Assembly (NCBI GenBank): GCA_038380435.1
Contig: JAWZYU010000028.1
Location: 19,452,201-19,516,200, forward strand
Source of the DNA: Ryuthela nishihirai
Lineage: Eukaryota; Arthropoda; Arachnida; Araneae; Heptathelidae
Length of the DNA stretch: 64,000 nucleotides
Direction: 5' to 3'
Position numbers and translations under genes: made by a program. Under the pieces are notes generated by a model. It was given only the letters and a program-made list of their open reading frames with translations, did not search any database and had not been told where the DNA came from. Of this stretch, positions 22,738 through 33,335 are shown piece by piece. Every line of letters starts with the position of its first letter. Within the stretch, counting starts at the first letter, position 1.

Positions 22738-24032
22738 TTAACTAACCTCATCATTAGTTACAAACTTTAACCACCTAATGCCCAAGCTACTGCGTAAGCA
22801 TCTAGAATTAAAAGCATCTAGTTTCCTGTTATCTTGTTTACAAAGTGTCCAAGTTTCACTACCATAACTAACCCTAGAAAGAACCAAACTATTATACAGT
22901 CTAATTTTAGTCTTTAGGTGTATACGCCTATTTCTCCACACTCTCCATAGATTCTTAAAAGTCCCGGCAGCAATCCCTATTCGTCTGCTAATATCATGCC
23001 GCACATCACCATTATCTGTTACATAGCTCCTAAGATATTAAACTGTGACACCTGCTCAAGACTGTAACCATTCAGATTAACTGAATCACAGCCTGCCAGA
23101 CCAATTTTCATCACTTTAGTTTTTTCTCTGTTTATAACAAAATCTACTCTACTACCAGTCTCATCAACAGCTCGAATGAAAGAGTTCATCTCATCAACAA
23201 CATTTGCCAAAAGGGCTAAATCATCAGCATAATCTAAATCAGAAATTTTCGTATCTCCAGCCCATTTAAGGCCAAAATCTTTCCCTTGAAGGGAATTTCG
23301 CATAACATAATCAATAACCAAACTAAAGAGAAAAGGAGACAAAATGCACCCTTGTCGAACACCAGAAGTAATGCTAAACCAATTGCTACAAGCCTTACCA
23401 ACTCTCACACACGACTCAGTGTTATTATAGAGAACTTTCATTATGTTAACTAACTTGTCTGATATACCATATGATCTCACAATCAACCACAAATTATGAC
23501 GATCAACAGAGTCGAAAGCCTTTTTAAAATCAACAAAGCTAGCAACCAAAGGTTTCTGAAACTCTAAACATTTCTCAAGAATCTGCCAGAGAGAAAATGT
23601 CTGATCCACACATCCCCTACCACTTCTGAATCCACATTGCTCATCACGTAATTGCCTGTCAACCAGATTCTTAATTCTATTAAGCACAATCATGCAAAGA
23701 ACTTTCTCTGGAACAGAGAGTAGGCTGATACCCCTATAGTTATCACAAGAACTGCGATCACCTTTTTTGAAAATAGGGATAATAATAGCTCTGGTAAAAT
23801 CCTTAGGAACCATGCCTTTATCATAAAAGAAATTAAAAATTTCAGTCATCCAAGTGGTAACCGAAACATTCCCAGCTCTAAGCATTTCCATAGTAATTTC
23901 ATCTACCCCTGGGGATTTGTGAAGTTTAAGTTTAGAAATAGCCAAAATAACTTCAGATTGTGTTATAGAGCCAACATTAAAGCCACCAATGCATCTATCT
24001 TCATTGCAAACAATGGGACTAGAACAAACCAC
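22738..24032 (-). pseudogene. RTE-like LINE reverse transcriptase, frameshifted
   Basis: The long part (23019-24032, 337 codons) contains PGVDEITMEML (residues 41-51), FVDFKKAFDSVD (166-177, first catalytic Asp), GVRQGCILSP (224-233) and LDYADDLALL (266-275, the paired catalytic Asp). A frame change near 23010 leads to the thumb/C-terminal part (22738-23004) with YGSETWTLCKQDNRKLDAF, a segment typical of RTE elements. The apparent start codon is GTG inside the polyprotein, so it is not a real start. Further C-terminal coding is traceable to about 22450 with stops. All four core RT motifs are intact, but the frameshift and the missing link to the endonuclease make this copy a pseudogene. Confidence 0.9.
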
Positions 24033-24400
24033 ATTGTTTAGAACATCACTGAAATGCTCAGCCTACCTAGCTATAACAGAACCTTACCTTGTGTATCCTT
24101 CAATCCCTGTATACCTGTCAGCTTTCTACCACACAAAACATTAACTATCTGGTACAGCTCTCAGCTGTTGTGCTATCTAACTGCTTCCACGGCTTTGTCA
24201 GCAAAGCCATCAAGCCAAAGATTCTTATCAGCAACTAACTGATCCTTTACACGTGTATTAATCTCTTTGTAATTCTTTCTATTAGGACTAATAGGATATT
24301 GATTAAGTCATTCCTGCAGTTATTTCTTTCTGAAATAAGCTCAAGTGCCTTATAACTCAAACAATTCTGCCTCCTCTGCGCCTTTTTTCCCTAAAAGAGT

Positions 24401-25459
24401 TTAGTTAGTTTCCAAAAAAGTCTGTTTAAAATGCTCGCAGTCTTCCTCAACTTCAGTAGTAAACAAAACATGACTGTCATAATAACTAAGTAACTTATCA
24501 GGGTAAGCTTTAGCTAAAACTGGGTCTTTCAGAGCTTCCATATTAAAGGTAAATTTTTTAAATTTATCACGACACTTTTTAAGTTTAAGTTGCAAGACAC
24601 TTTTAACAAGGTAATGGTCAGATCCAATTTCAGCTCCCCTATATGACCTGGTATTCCTAACAGAACTAGCCCATTTGCTGTTAATTAATATATAATAATC
24701 AATCATATTCTTATGCAGCCCATCAGGTGAAACCCATGTGTACTTATGTATGTCGCGGTGTTTGTAATAAGTGTTAGTTATTCTGAAACCATTGAGTTTA
24801 CTTACCTGTAGGAGACATTGCCTATTGCCATTGCAGCTACCAATACCAAAAGGGCATATCACCCCTCCCCAAAGATCACAGTCAGTACTAACTTTGGCAT
24901 TGAAGTCACCTAGAATAAGGGTAATATCTCCTTTCTTCACAGAATTCAAAATATCCTGAAATTGTCCGTAAAACCTATCCTTCTCATCTTCATCGGCATC
25001 CTCAGTGGGGTCACAACAGCAGATAACATTCAAGTCTTTAACGCTCGTCTGAAATTTTGCTATAAGAAACCTTTCATTAATGCACTCATATCCTAGAAGA
25101 GCTTCACCAGCGTGTCTGCTAAGCAGCAGACCCATGCCTTGGTGATGCTCATTATCATTCCTCCGTGAAAAGAAAAATTTGAAATTATTTTTATCAATCT
25201 GACCTTTATCTGCCCATCTGGTCTCTTGCGAGCCAAGAATATCTAATTTATAATGGTGGAATTCTTGTGTGAGGACATCAATAGAAAAAGCTCTGTGCAG
25301 AGTCCTCACATTCCAACTACCTATGGAGAGAAAATGGTTAGTGGGATGTTTAAAGAAACTATGTTTATTGAGAGAGGGAATGCCGACAATATCAAACAGC
25401 CCCCTAATCGCAGACATGGGGCAAAGACCCGTTCCCCCACCACTAAATGCTGAAGCCAT
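24401..25459 (-). pseudogene. RTE-like LINE endonuclease (APE-type) domain
   Basis: A 352-codon open stretch carrying an apurinic/apyrimidinic-endonuclease-like domain. Visible motifs in order are WNVRT (residues 49-53), QETRW (78-82, catalytic Glu region), GDFNAK (184-189) and SDHYLV (280-285, catalytic Asp-His). Such domains nick the target DNA to prime reverse transcription. Proteins of this kind are often mis-annotated as craniofacial development protein 2. The frame continues into poorly open sequence (24033-24400) before the RT, so the polyprotein is interrupted. The first ATG lies in GC-rich sequence. The true start is unknown because the 5' part may also be damaged. Confidence 0.9.
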
Positions 25460-25908
25460 CTACACTGGAAGACTTCCTCCAATGTAGAATTTGACGATGC
25501 CAATAGAAGCAAAGAGTTCAGGTGCCTGCGATGACCTCTGCTCAGGATTATCCACCAGCTGATAAACGTATCCTGCGAATCTCCTCACTTGGGGCTGTCA
25601 ACCCACAAACAAACAGAAAACACAGCGGAAGATTTTCCCTCTACAGAAGCCCACCAGTGAAGCAAAATCAGGATCCATAATCAAGCCTGGTTTATTTGGT
25701 CAGCACCAGGACCCTGTGTGGTTGACCACTCCTCAGCAGGGTAGAAAAAAAAAGAAATGTAGCCATAGTTTTCCATATCAATAGGTCACACTAATCTGGC
25801 ACCCCTACCCTTCCGTTCACTTCCACAAGAGAGTATCTCTTTTGAAAGGTACTAATGGTCTGCACCACGAGAAGGCGGGGTCGGACATTAGGTGCTAGGC
25901 CTGTTTTT

Positions 25909-26735
25909 AGAAGTGAACAACTTGCTTCCAACGGCGTTCCGCAGAGGAAAAGCTACAGAAGACAATCTTTTGGAACTTGTAGCTGAAACTCAAATGCTTT
26001 GAAAAGAAACCAAGTTTTGGCTTTCGTCTTTTTGGATGTTCAACAAGCCTTTGACCATGTTTGCCATCAAGGTCTTTCGTTCAAAATTTTTAAACCCGGT
26101 GTCAGAGGACTTATAATCCGATATTTCCAAAATTTTCTGTATGAAAGAAAAGTCCAAGTAAAACTTGGGACCAGTTGCTCCAAAACCATCACTTGTACTG
26201 TTGGATTACCCCAAGGAAGCAGTTAAAGCCCAGTTCTCTTTAACATTATGCTCCATGATCTGCCAGATTGTCTTAATAATAATATACGTTGTTCAGTATA
26301 TGCAGACGATATTACCATCTGGTTTATCCGCAACAATCCTTGTAATCTGGAAAAAAAGACTTACAAATTGCCATCGACAAAACTACTGATTTTCTTTAGT
26401 CTTGTGATCTAAATGTTCTCCCACAGAAAACAAAATCTCTTGTTATTAGTAAAAACAGATTTAAGAGAAGACCTCTTAACTTTAAACTTAAAGATGTAAA
26501 CATTGATTCAATCACTGAACATAAGCTTTTGGGTGTTTATTTGGATCAAACTCTCACTGGGAAAATTCATATAAATCACATATGTTCCAAGGCCAATGCT
26601 AGACTTAAGATTCTAAGATATCTCACAGGAACATCATGAGGAGACACTTCTTTCCTCCTTCTCTCAAATTGCAAAGTTTTCATCCGTCCCATCTTGGAGT
26701 ATGATAGCATTCTCCTTTTCCATGCCTCAGAAACG
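25909..26735 (+). pseudogene. I/Jockey-like LINE reverse transcriptase, palm region
   Basis: Continues the RT begun at 22105. Reads LEVNNLLPTAFRRGKATE, then LAFVFLDVQQAFDHVCHQGL (motif with the first catalytic Asp), VGLPQGSS, and SVYADDITIW near 26295 (catalytic Asp pair). Then come HKLLGVYLDQ and RLKILRYLTGTS, and finally FHASETY up to the MITE at 26738. Several in-frame stops (for example after GLPQGSS and near 26385) and small frameshifts make it non-functional. The frame runs from ASETY straight into IKIRYS after the MITE cluster, confirming that the cluster is an insertion. Confidence 0.88.
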
Positions 26736-26737
26736 TA

Positions 26738-27542
26738 CAGTCGCTCAAAAAAGTATCCGAACACTATGGTTGATTACAGAATTCAGAAAAAATATCCGGC
26801 AACGATTGTTTTTAGAAATTAGTGATCTGGCAACCTTCGTTTCACGTGACACAAAGGTAACCAGATCACTAATTGCTAAGAAATCGTTGCCAGATATTTT
26901 TTCTGAATTCTGTAATCAACCATAGTGTTCGGATACTTTTTTGAGCGACTGTAGGTTATCATATTATTTTGATACTAGATCGTGTGGGCTCACTCACGGA
27001 AATATTGAGCATGTGCAGTTACCGTTCACAGCAAACTGGAGCGTGTGCAGTAACTGCACACGCTCCAGTTTGCTGTGAACTGGAGCGTGTAGAGTTGCTG
27101 TACACGCTCCAGATATTTTTACTGAATTCTGTAATCACGTGACACGAAGGTTGCCAGATCACTAATTGCTAAAAAATCGTTGCCAGATATTTTTTCTGAA
27201 TTCTGTAATCAACCATAGTGTTCGGATACTTTTTTGAGCGACTGTAGGTGGTCATATTATTTTGACACTAGATCGTGTGGGCTCACTCACGGAAATATTG
27301 AGCGTGTGCAGTTACCGTTCACAGCAAACTGGAGCGTGTGCAGTAACTGCACACGCTCCAGTTTGCTGTGAACGGTAACTGGAGCGTGTAGAGTTGCTGT
27401 ACACACTCCAGATATTTTTCCTGAATTCTATAATCACGTGACACGAAGGTTGCCAGATCACTAATTTCTAAAAAAATCGTTGCCAGATATTTTTCTGAAT
27501 TCTGTAATCAGCCATAGTGTTCGGATACTTTTTGAGGGACTG
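26738..27542. mobile_element. MITE cluster, family M, with two 293-bp tandem units
   Basis: A complete M-type foldback (26738-26951) is followed by two tandem units with a period of 293 bp, starting at 26954 and 27247. Each unit starts GGTNNTCATATTATTTTGA and ends in the M terminal repeat GTGTTCGGATACTTTTTTGA...GACTG. Within each unit is a perfect palindrome based on GGAGCGTGTGCAGTAACTGC and its complement. The block as a whole is bounded by TA (26736-26737 and 27543-27544), and the interrupted LINE frame is continuous across it. Confidence 0.85.
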
Positions 27543-27544
27543 TA

Positions 27545-27914
27545 CATAAAAATTAGATACTCTATCTTCTAGAATAAAACTGTCAGAATTTGCCTGGGTC
27601 CGCTTCCAGGGATACCCACTATTGCTTCAATAACAGAAGCTTCTATCCATCTTCTCAAAATTAGAAGAAATTCAAGAACAATAAAAGTGATTCCAAGAAA
27701 GAATGCCAAATTCCCAGTCAACCACACCCATAACAATATCCTCTGTAACTGCATAATATTAGATATCAACAAATTGATTACTTTTGAAGACCACTTATTC
27801 AGTTCATAAATTCCCAGTCTACAGGTGATCTATTTCGCAAATTCCCACTGTGGGAAGTTCTTCGTCCTTTCATCCAACCAAATATATTCCAATAACCAAT
27901 ATTCTCGTAAGAAA
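27545..27914 (+). pseudogene. I/Jockey-like LINE, region between RT and RNase H
   Basis: Continues the LINE with VRICLGPLPGIPTIASITEA. This corresponds to the conserved R.(C/A)LG..R.(T/S)P.......A region after the RT thumb in Jockey-type elements. It contains stops and is cut at 27914 by a SINE-A. It resumes at 28303 with LIRKVCFL-like sequence leading to RNase H. Confidence 0.8.
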
Positions 27915-28302
27915 GGGGTGGGGGTGGCTCAGTCGGTAGCGTGCCAGGCTCGTAATCTGTAGTTCCCAAGTTCGAGTCCCAGCTGGGTCAGCGTTGAGAT
28001 TTATCTCCGCAAAATTCCCCGCCCTGCCCACGGTCAGTAGGGGACACCGATGGGCTTGTAAAGGCCGCCGTCCGTCGGATGGGACGTTAAGCTGTGGCCC
28101 CGTGTGCGGAAGAGCCATACCCTGTGCACGTTAAAGAACACGCTGGATGGCCTTGATGGGAGGCTACCATCTGTCTCCCAACAGCTGTTCCAGTGGGTCC
28201 CCTCCTCCAACCTTCTCTGAGCCTTCGGGGTCCATGTGACCTGGCCATTTAGCCCATGGTGTGCAAAAAAGTGCCGCTCAGAGATAAAACAACCCAACCC
28301 AA
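27915..28302 (+). mobile_element. SINE-A copy inside the LINE
   Basis: Near-consensus full-length copy with tail AACAACCCAACCCAA. Flanks CTCGTAAGAAA (about 27904-27914) and CTCATACGAAA are an imperfect TSD. Confidence 0.93.
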
Positions 28303-28481
28303 CTCATACGAAAAGTCTGCTTCCTCCACAGGAACTGAAATCCGTTATTTGAACTGCATTGCAGATTGCTCTCAAGATTTTCTGCAAATCTACATAGATG
28401 GATCTAAAAGTCCTTCTACTAACAAAACATCTTGTGCTTTTTTCATTCCTTCTCTGAATATTTCAAACTATTAAAAATAAT

Positions 28482-28682
28482 AAATAAATACCCCCTCAAG
28501 CAGCTGCTTGCCACAGAGGTCTGACAGGAGCCTGTCAGTTTATATGCCACAGTAGGAGATCTGAGAGGATGGCAGGACCTCAGCAGAAAAACGACACACA
28601 CATCCATACCTAATCCGGGGCTCGAACCCAGGTCCCTTAGATCAGTAGCCAAGCGTGCTAACCACTCGGCCACGGGACGGCT
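28482..28682 (-). mobile_element. SINE-B copy 1
   Basis: On the minus strand it starts GCCGTCCCGTGGCCGAGTGG, has a B box GGTTCGAGCCC, and continues through GGTCCTGCCATCCTCTCAGA and CAAGCAGCTGCTTGAGGGGG to an ATTTATTTATT tail. The tRNA-like head has the GTGGCCGAGTGGTTA signature of class II (Leu/Ser) tRNAs. It forms a tandem pair with the next copy. Confidence 0.93.
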
Positions 28683-28683
28683 A

Positions 28684-28892
28684 AAAAAAAAAAAAAAAAC
28701 CCCTCAAGCAGCTGCTTGCCACAGAGGTCTGACAGGAGCCTGTCAGTTTATATGCCATAGTAGAAGGTCTGTGAGGATGGCAGGACCTCAGCAGAAAAAC
28801 AACACAAACAGCCATGCCTTACCCGGGGCTCGAACCCAGGTCCCTTAGATCAGTAGCCAAGCGCGCTAACCACGCGGCCATGGGACGGCCTG
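28684..28892 (-). mobile_element. SINE-B copy 2, tandem with copy 1
   Basis: Same orientation as copy 1 and joined to it by a run of about 18 A (T on the sense strand). Imperfect duplications TTTCAAACTA (about 28461) and ATTCAACTA (about 28972) lie outside the pair plus the GC-rich segment that follows. The whole block may therefore have inserted as one unit. Confidence 0.92.
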
Positions 28893-28965
28893 CTTCTTTC
28901 CTACGGTCGCACGAGGCGACTTCGTCAGACCGCCCGAGGGCGGCTGGGCACGTAGCAACTAATCC
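28893..28965. other. GC-rich segment upstream of SINE-B copy 2
   Basis: A GC-rich 60-70 bp segment in AT-rich surroundings. It contains CCGCCCGAGGGCGG, a 6-bp inverted repeat, and further short foldbacks. It lies on the 5' side of SINE-B copy 2 and outside the LINE frame, which resumes at 28966. It is not present at the other SINE-B copies here. It could be a 5' extension or transduced flank. Confidence 0.5.
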
Positions 28966-30060
28966 TTGAAAAATTCAACTAGTATCACCGCTGCAGAACG
29001 TTTAGCTATTTATCAAGCACTACAATGGGCCTCCTCATTCCACAATAAAAACATTCTGATCTTGTCAGACAACAAGTCCATTCTTCAGTCTCTGCTTTCG
29101 GATCCATTGGCTTCCCCATATACTTCAATCACATCTGACATCCTATGGAAATGTGACACACTTTCTGTTGGCAACTCCCATAGGGTCTGTCTCCAGTAGA
29201 GACACAGTCATTCTGATATCCGTAATGAGAGGGTTGATTTTACCGCCAAAGCAGTTTTCACCTTGCCATCAAACTTAAACAATCCTATGTGTTATAGAGA
29301 TTTCTTCTTGGAAGTCAATAGAAGAACTTCAGAGGAGTGGACTCACTACTTCAAGACAACTGATCTGAACGTGGGTAGATTTTACTGAAAAATATTTGAC
29401 ATCCCACCCCCCACGAGGGAAGTTTAAACTCAACAGAAGAGAAGAAACGGCTTTAAATAGACTTACCATTGGTCACTGTACATTAAGAGAAAAACGTCAC
29501 AAAATAGGAAAGAAAAACTTCACCCCTCTGTCAGACTTGTAACCAACCTGAAAATGTTGAACATGTTCTAATTCACTGTCCAATTTATGATTTCCAAAGA
29601 AACAATATGCTTACAAGTCTCCAGCAGATCAACATCACAGATGTTACTATCAGCTCCATCCTGAGCAGAAGACAAAACGTTCACATTGTGTACAGGATTT
29701 CTAAAATTTTGTTGCAGTGCCTGAAAGACACTGGCTTCCTCAGCTCCATTTGAATCTTTCAGTGTAATTCTTTGGTGACTTTCAAACTCTCATAGTGTTA
29801 GAAGATCTGATGATCTTCAAAGACTTTATTTTCAAAACTATTTAAAACATTTCAGTTGTTTTTGTTTTTTCATTTTCAAAGTGAATATTTCTGTTTCATT
29901 GCATTGCTGTGCTTAGAAAGTTTTTCCTACCTCCCACCTACTGGCTTGGGATAGCAAGTAGCCAATCCAGGCTGCTAATTTTCGCATACTCCCGTTACAC
30001 TGTTATCCTGTTAGAAACAAGTCAACCACTCCATGTTTTCAATATTATTTTTGTTTTCTG

Positions 30061-31073
30061 ACCTAGTTTTTCTATCATAAAAGCTCTGTTTTAAAATTCG
30101 CAAAATATTAAGTATGAAATAATCTCGAAATTGCAAAAAATTTCAATCAACAGATTCAATGATTATTTAACGTACATTTCAGAACGCTTCAGTTTTTTCA
30201 AAATGTTCTTTTTCTGCTCTGACAAAATGATAAAAAACCATTATATATATTTTTAAAATTTTAATCTGTTTGTAACAAGGAATCTGTTCGGATTCTCTTT
30301 GCCCTGAAATGCTTTAAGATTTTGACATTTCATTAAGGAGCTTAAAATCAGAAAGCTTTTTAACAGAAAACATTGAGATTATTTCTTCAACCAATCGTTT
30401 GATCTTCCACTAAAAATAACGCTCTTTTAATAGCAGCATTATGCGCACAGATTCAAAAAGGAAAAACGAAACCTTGCTATATTTTAGTAATTCAAAGGGT
30501 TATTGAAGATAAAAATACTGAAAAACTCGTCCAAATTAAAAACAAAAACGTGTAAAAAGTTAACCGACTTTTGAACTGATTATTGATTACTGCTAATTCA
30601 TTAAGCCATACAGTTTTAATTTATTTTTTCCTAAATTGACCGAGATTTACCTTTACCATTTCAGCGGGGATTACGAAAGTTGAGTTTTCTTGTGTTTTTA
30701 ATTCGTTTCCAAACGACAAAACAACACCCGCAAAAAAAAAGTATTGCTGTTCTTAATATGCAAACTTCCATAACTCATTAAATAATGAACGAATGCTGTT
30801 GAAAATCGAAATATTGATATATTTGATTGAAATATTTATCTGCTATCACATTTTTCAAAACAAAAAAATATTTTAGAAGTTATGGAGCTTCGGCGTTAGA
30901 TCCCCATTGACATAACATAGCGTTGCTCCGAAATTTATAGAAGTCACTGTATTTTAGAGAGTTTAATATAAAGACACAAGCAACGCTGGATAAATCTGGT
31001 TGTATAGAGAAAAAGAACTATTCTTCCAAAAATTTAATTTTTTTACTTGCAGCTTCAACTAAGTCTTTAAAAA
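30061..31073. repeat. Unassigned AT-rich DNA with dispersed repeat D (30740-30960)
   Basis: Most of this stretch is featureless. 30740-30960 contains GAATGCTGTTGAAAATCGA and AGAAGTTATGGAGCTTCGG followed by CATTGACATAACA. Related sequences occur at 34079-34128 (reverse), 34990-35400 and 52440-52640, so it is a dispersed family of unknown type. Confidence 0.55.
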
Positions 31074-31262
31074 CATACCCCCTCAAGCAGCTGCTTGCCA
31101 CAGAGGTCTGACAGAAGCCTGTCAGTTTATATGTCATAGTAGAAGGTCTGAGAGGATGGCAGGACCTCAGCAGAAAAACGACACAAATAACCATGCCTTA
31201 CCTGGGGCTCGAACCCATGTCCCGTAGATCAGTAGCCAAGCGCGCTAACCACTCGGCCACAG
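31074..31262 (-). mobile_element. SINE-B copy 3
   Basis: Near-consensus copy running from CCCCCTCAAGCAGCTGCTTG to CTAACCACTCGGCCA. The first few bases of the head are missing. Confidence 0.92.
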
Positions 31263-31387
31263 TTAATCATTTTTTCAATCAATTAATAATCATTAAATTC
31301 TGCTAACATAACCTAAAAGCTGCTAAATGTAAAAAAATAGAGTGTGACATAAAATAGAATTCATGAACTATGAATATTGGATATAAA

Positions 31388-31865
31388 AATCATCATCATC
31401 ATCAAACAGCCATCGGCTACGGAAGTCCAACCAGATTGTGTTGGGTTGGGTTGTTTTACCTCTGAGCGGCACTTTTTTGCACACCATTGGCTAAATGGCC
31501 AGGTCACACGGACCCCGAAGGCTCAGAGAAGGTTGGGGGAGGGGACCCACTGGAACAGCTGTTGGGAGACAAATGGTATCCTCCCGTCAAGGCCATCCAG
31601 CGAGTTCTTTAACGTGCACAAGGTATGGCTCTCCCGCACAGGGAGCCACGGCTTAACGTCCCATCCGACGGACGGCGGCCTTTCCAAGCCCATCGGCGTC
31701 CCCTACTGACCATGGGCAGGGCGGGGAATTTTGCGGAGATAAATCTCAACGCTGACCCAGCTGGGACTCGAACCTGGAACCAGATTGTGCAAATTAGTTC
31801 TCCAAGCACATCTGGCTACTGCACACCAATTCTTCCAAGATCCTGTTTGATATTGTGTGTCCGGT
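31388..31865 (-). mobile_element. RTE-like LINE 3' end, split by SINE-A
   Basis: 31388-31440 and 31778-31865 together match the 3' end of the RTE-like LINE (ATCATCATCATCAAACAGCC ... AGTTCTCCAAGCACATCTGG ... CCTGTTTGATATTGTGTGTC). The two parts are separated exactly by the SINE-A insertion. Confidence 0.88.
31441..31777 (-). mobile_element. SINE-A copy, truncated at the B box, perfect 12-bp TSD
   Basis: AACCAGATTGTG is duplicated at 31429-31440 and 31778-31789. The sense-strand 5' end stops just upstream of the B box, so the A box is lost. Such copies show that reverse transcription started at the tail and ended early. Confidence 0.93.
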
Positions 31866-32547
31866 GCCTACGTAATGGGAATGTCTGCCGATTTCGCGAA
31901 TCCCCGTGTTAACAAGCGCGTATAAGAAGCTTCAGAACTTGCCTCATGAGGGCAGCACAGTTCCGCGGTAAGCTAACGTACGCTAAAGGTACATAGCGAT
32001 CTGATCGAAGCTATATGGTAAAGAATTAGGCAGATCGTTAATCAAATACAATAAATTAGAATCTTTCTTAGAGATACAACTGGAATAAGGATTTAAACTC
32101 TCCATAACGAAAAATATGTTTAAACATAATCGTGTTACATTTGAAAATTATCATTCATTAGAATCCGAAGTATTCAAGTGTTGATCCAATATTATTTAAC
32201 GGTAATTCTTCAAAAAAACAAAATTTATTTTTTTCCAAAGCGATTCTCTATCTAATTTACAAATTTTAATTATTATTCCAATAGAGCTTATTGTTAAGGG
32301 AGATACGTAAACAATAGATTTAAGCAAGATTATTTTGATATTAATACCCGATTTATTTAATTAAGTATGAAGTGAAAAATTTGCTAAAAAATTTAATGAT
32401 TAAAAGTAAGGGTTTTAATGCAATAACGCAAAAAGCTTAAGCTGCAGTACAGAATTGACTCTTTGTATGTTAATCTCTTAATTCTATTGCTTATCCCAAC
32501 CTACAATGCCCCTCCTTTATTTTTGCTTGTTTTAAAGTAATGTTATC
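31866..32547. other. Unassigned AT-rich DNA
   Basis: Nothing recognised. Confidence 0.5.
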
Positions 32548-32750
32548 ATGGCCGAGTGGTTAGCGCGCTTGGCTACTGATCTAAGGGACCTGGGTTCGAG
32601 CCCCGGGTAAGGCATGGATGTATGTGTCGTTTTTCTGCTGAGGTCCTGCCATCCTCTCAGATCTTCTACTGTGACATATAAACTGACAGGCTCCTGTCAG
32701 ACCTCTGTAGCAAGCAGCTGCTTGAAGGGGTATTTATTTTTTTTTTTATC
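32548..32750 (+). mobile_element. SINE-B copy 4, sense orientation
   Basis: The clearest sense-strand copy: ATGGCCGAGTGGTTAGCGCG, B box GGTTCGAGCCC, body, then GGGGTATTTATTTTTTTTTT. Seen directly on the plus strand, the tail is T-rich rather than A-rich. Confidence 0.94.
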
Positions 32751-32863
32751 AGGTCAATCGACGATTTTACGTAAAGTAGTTCAATTTTCATCGTTTTTTA
32801 AGTATAGAAGGATAAATGGGCTCCATGTAGAATACAGCTCTAACTCTCCTATTCAGAACTGTG

Positions 32864-33249
32864 TGGGGCGGGGATGGCTCAGTCGGTAGCGCGCCAGGCT
32901 CGTAATCTGTAGGTCTTAGGTTCGAGTCCCAGCTGGGTCAGCGTTGAGATTTATCTCCGCAAAATTCCCCGCCCTGCCCACGGTCAGTAGGGGACACCGA
33001 TGGGCTTGGAAAGGCCGCCGTCCGTCGGATGGGACGTTAAGCCGTGGCCCCGTGTGCGGGAGAGCCATACCCTGTGCACGTTAAAGAACACGCTGAATGG
33101 CCTTGACGGGAGGCTACCATCGGTCTCCCAACAGCAGTTCCAGTGGGTCCCCTCCCCCAACCTTCTCTGAGCCTTCGGGGTCCATGTGACCTGGCCATTT
33201 AGCCCATGGTGTGCAAAAAAGTGCCGCTCAGAGGTAAAACAACCCAAAA
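32864..33249 (+). mobile_element. SINE-A copy
   Basis: Full-length near-consensus copy. CAGAACTGTGT (32854-32864) and CAGAACTTTGT (33259-33269) form an approximate TSD. The tail ends AACAACCCAAAACAACAA. Confidence 0.92.
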
Positions 33250-33335
33250 CAACAACAGAACTTTGTTCCAGAGCACCCATTTGGAGCTTGGCTCCAGGTT
33301 TCTCAATACTTAATCCACTCTGGTTCATATATATA

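Larger units (their letters stand above)
22429..25902 (-). mobile_element. RTE-like LINE, apparently full length (3.47 kb)
   Basis: Inserted in the I/Jockey-like LINE in the opposite orientation, with a short GTTTTT duplication at 22423-22428 and 25903-25908. Removing it restores the host reading frame, which fixes both ends. The 3' end (22429) is a short CATCATCATC run, i.e. (GAT)n on the sense strand, with no poly(A). The 5' untranslated region spans about 25460-25902. One endonuclease plus RT polyprotein is encoded, but it is broken. The size, the APE endonuclease fused to RT, the absence of a gag-like ORF and the RT motifs suit an RTE/BovB-like clade. CR1 is the main alternative. Confidence 0.85.
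28303..29753 (+). pseudogene. I/Jockey-like LINE RNase H and C-terminal zinc motif
   Basis: Before the SINE-B pair, the sequence reads LQIYIDGSKSPSTNKTSCAF, with the first RNase H Asp in YIDGS. After it (from 28966) it reads STSITAAERLAIYQALQW (Glu) and ILILSDNKSILQSL (second Asp), followed by a further segment with stops. Near 29531-29580 it reads CQTCNQPENVEHVLIHC, a Cys-Cys-His-Cys arrangement found at the C-terminus of I/Jockey-group ORF2 proteins. The frame ends at TGA 29751-29753. Stops after NSHRVCLQ and near 29386 show it is dead. RNase H removes the RNA strand during reverse transcription, and its presence helps place the element. Confidence 0.87.
21070..30060 (+). mobile_element. 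I/Jockey-like LINE broken by five later insertions
   Basis: One 5'-truncated non-LTR retrotransposon, about 3.2 kb when insertions are discounted. Recognisable parts are: an upstream linker (about 21070-21257, resuming 21884), RT fingers (22105-22428), RT palm and thumb (25909-26735, 27545-27914), RNase H (28303-28475, 28966-29250), a C-terminal CCHC-type motif and the stop at 29751-29753. A putative 3' UTR extends to about 30060. The separating insertions are at 21258-21883, 22429-25902, 26738-27542, 27915-28302 and 28482-28965. Reading frame continues across at least three junctions when one TSD copy is counted. Presence of RNase H argues for the I/Jockey group rather than RTE or CR1. The exact clade is uncertain. 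Confidence 0.85.

Noticed and set aside
22105..30060. Retrovirus or endogenous virus
   Set aside because: RT motifs belong to non-LTR elements with APE endonuclease or I/Jockey RNase H. There are no long terminal repeats, protease, integrase or envelope-like sequence.
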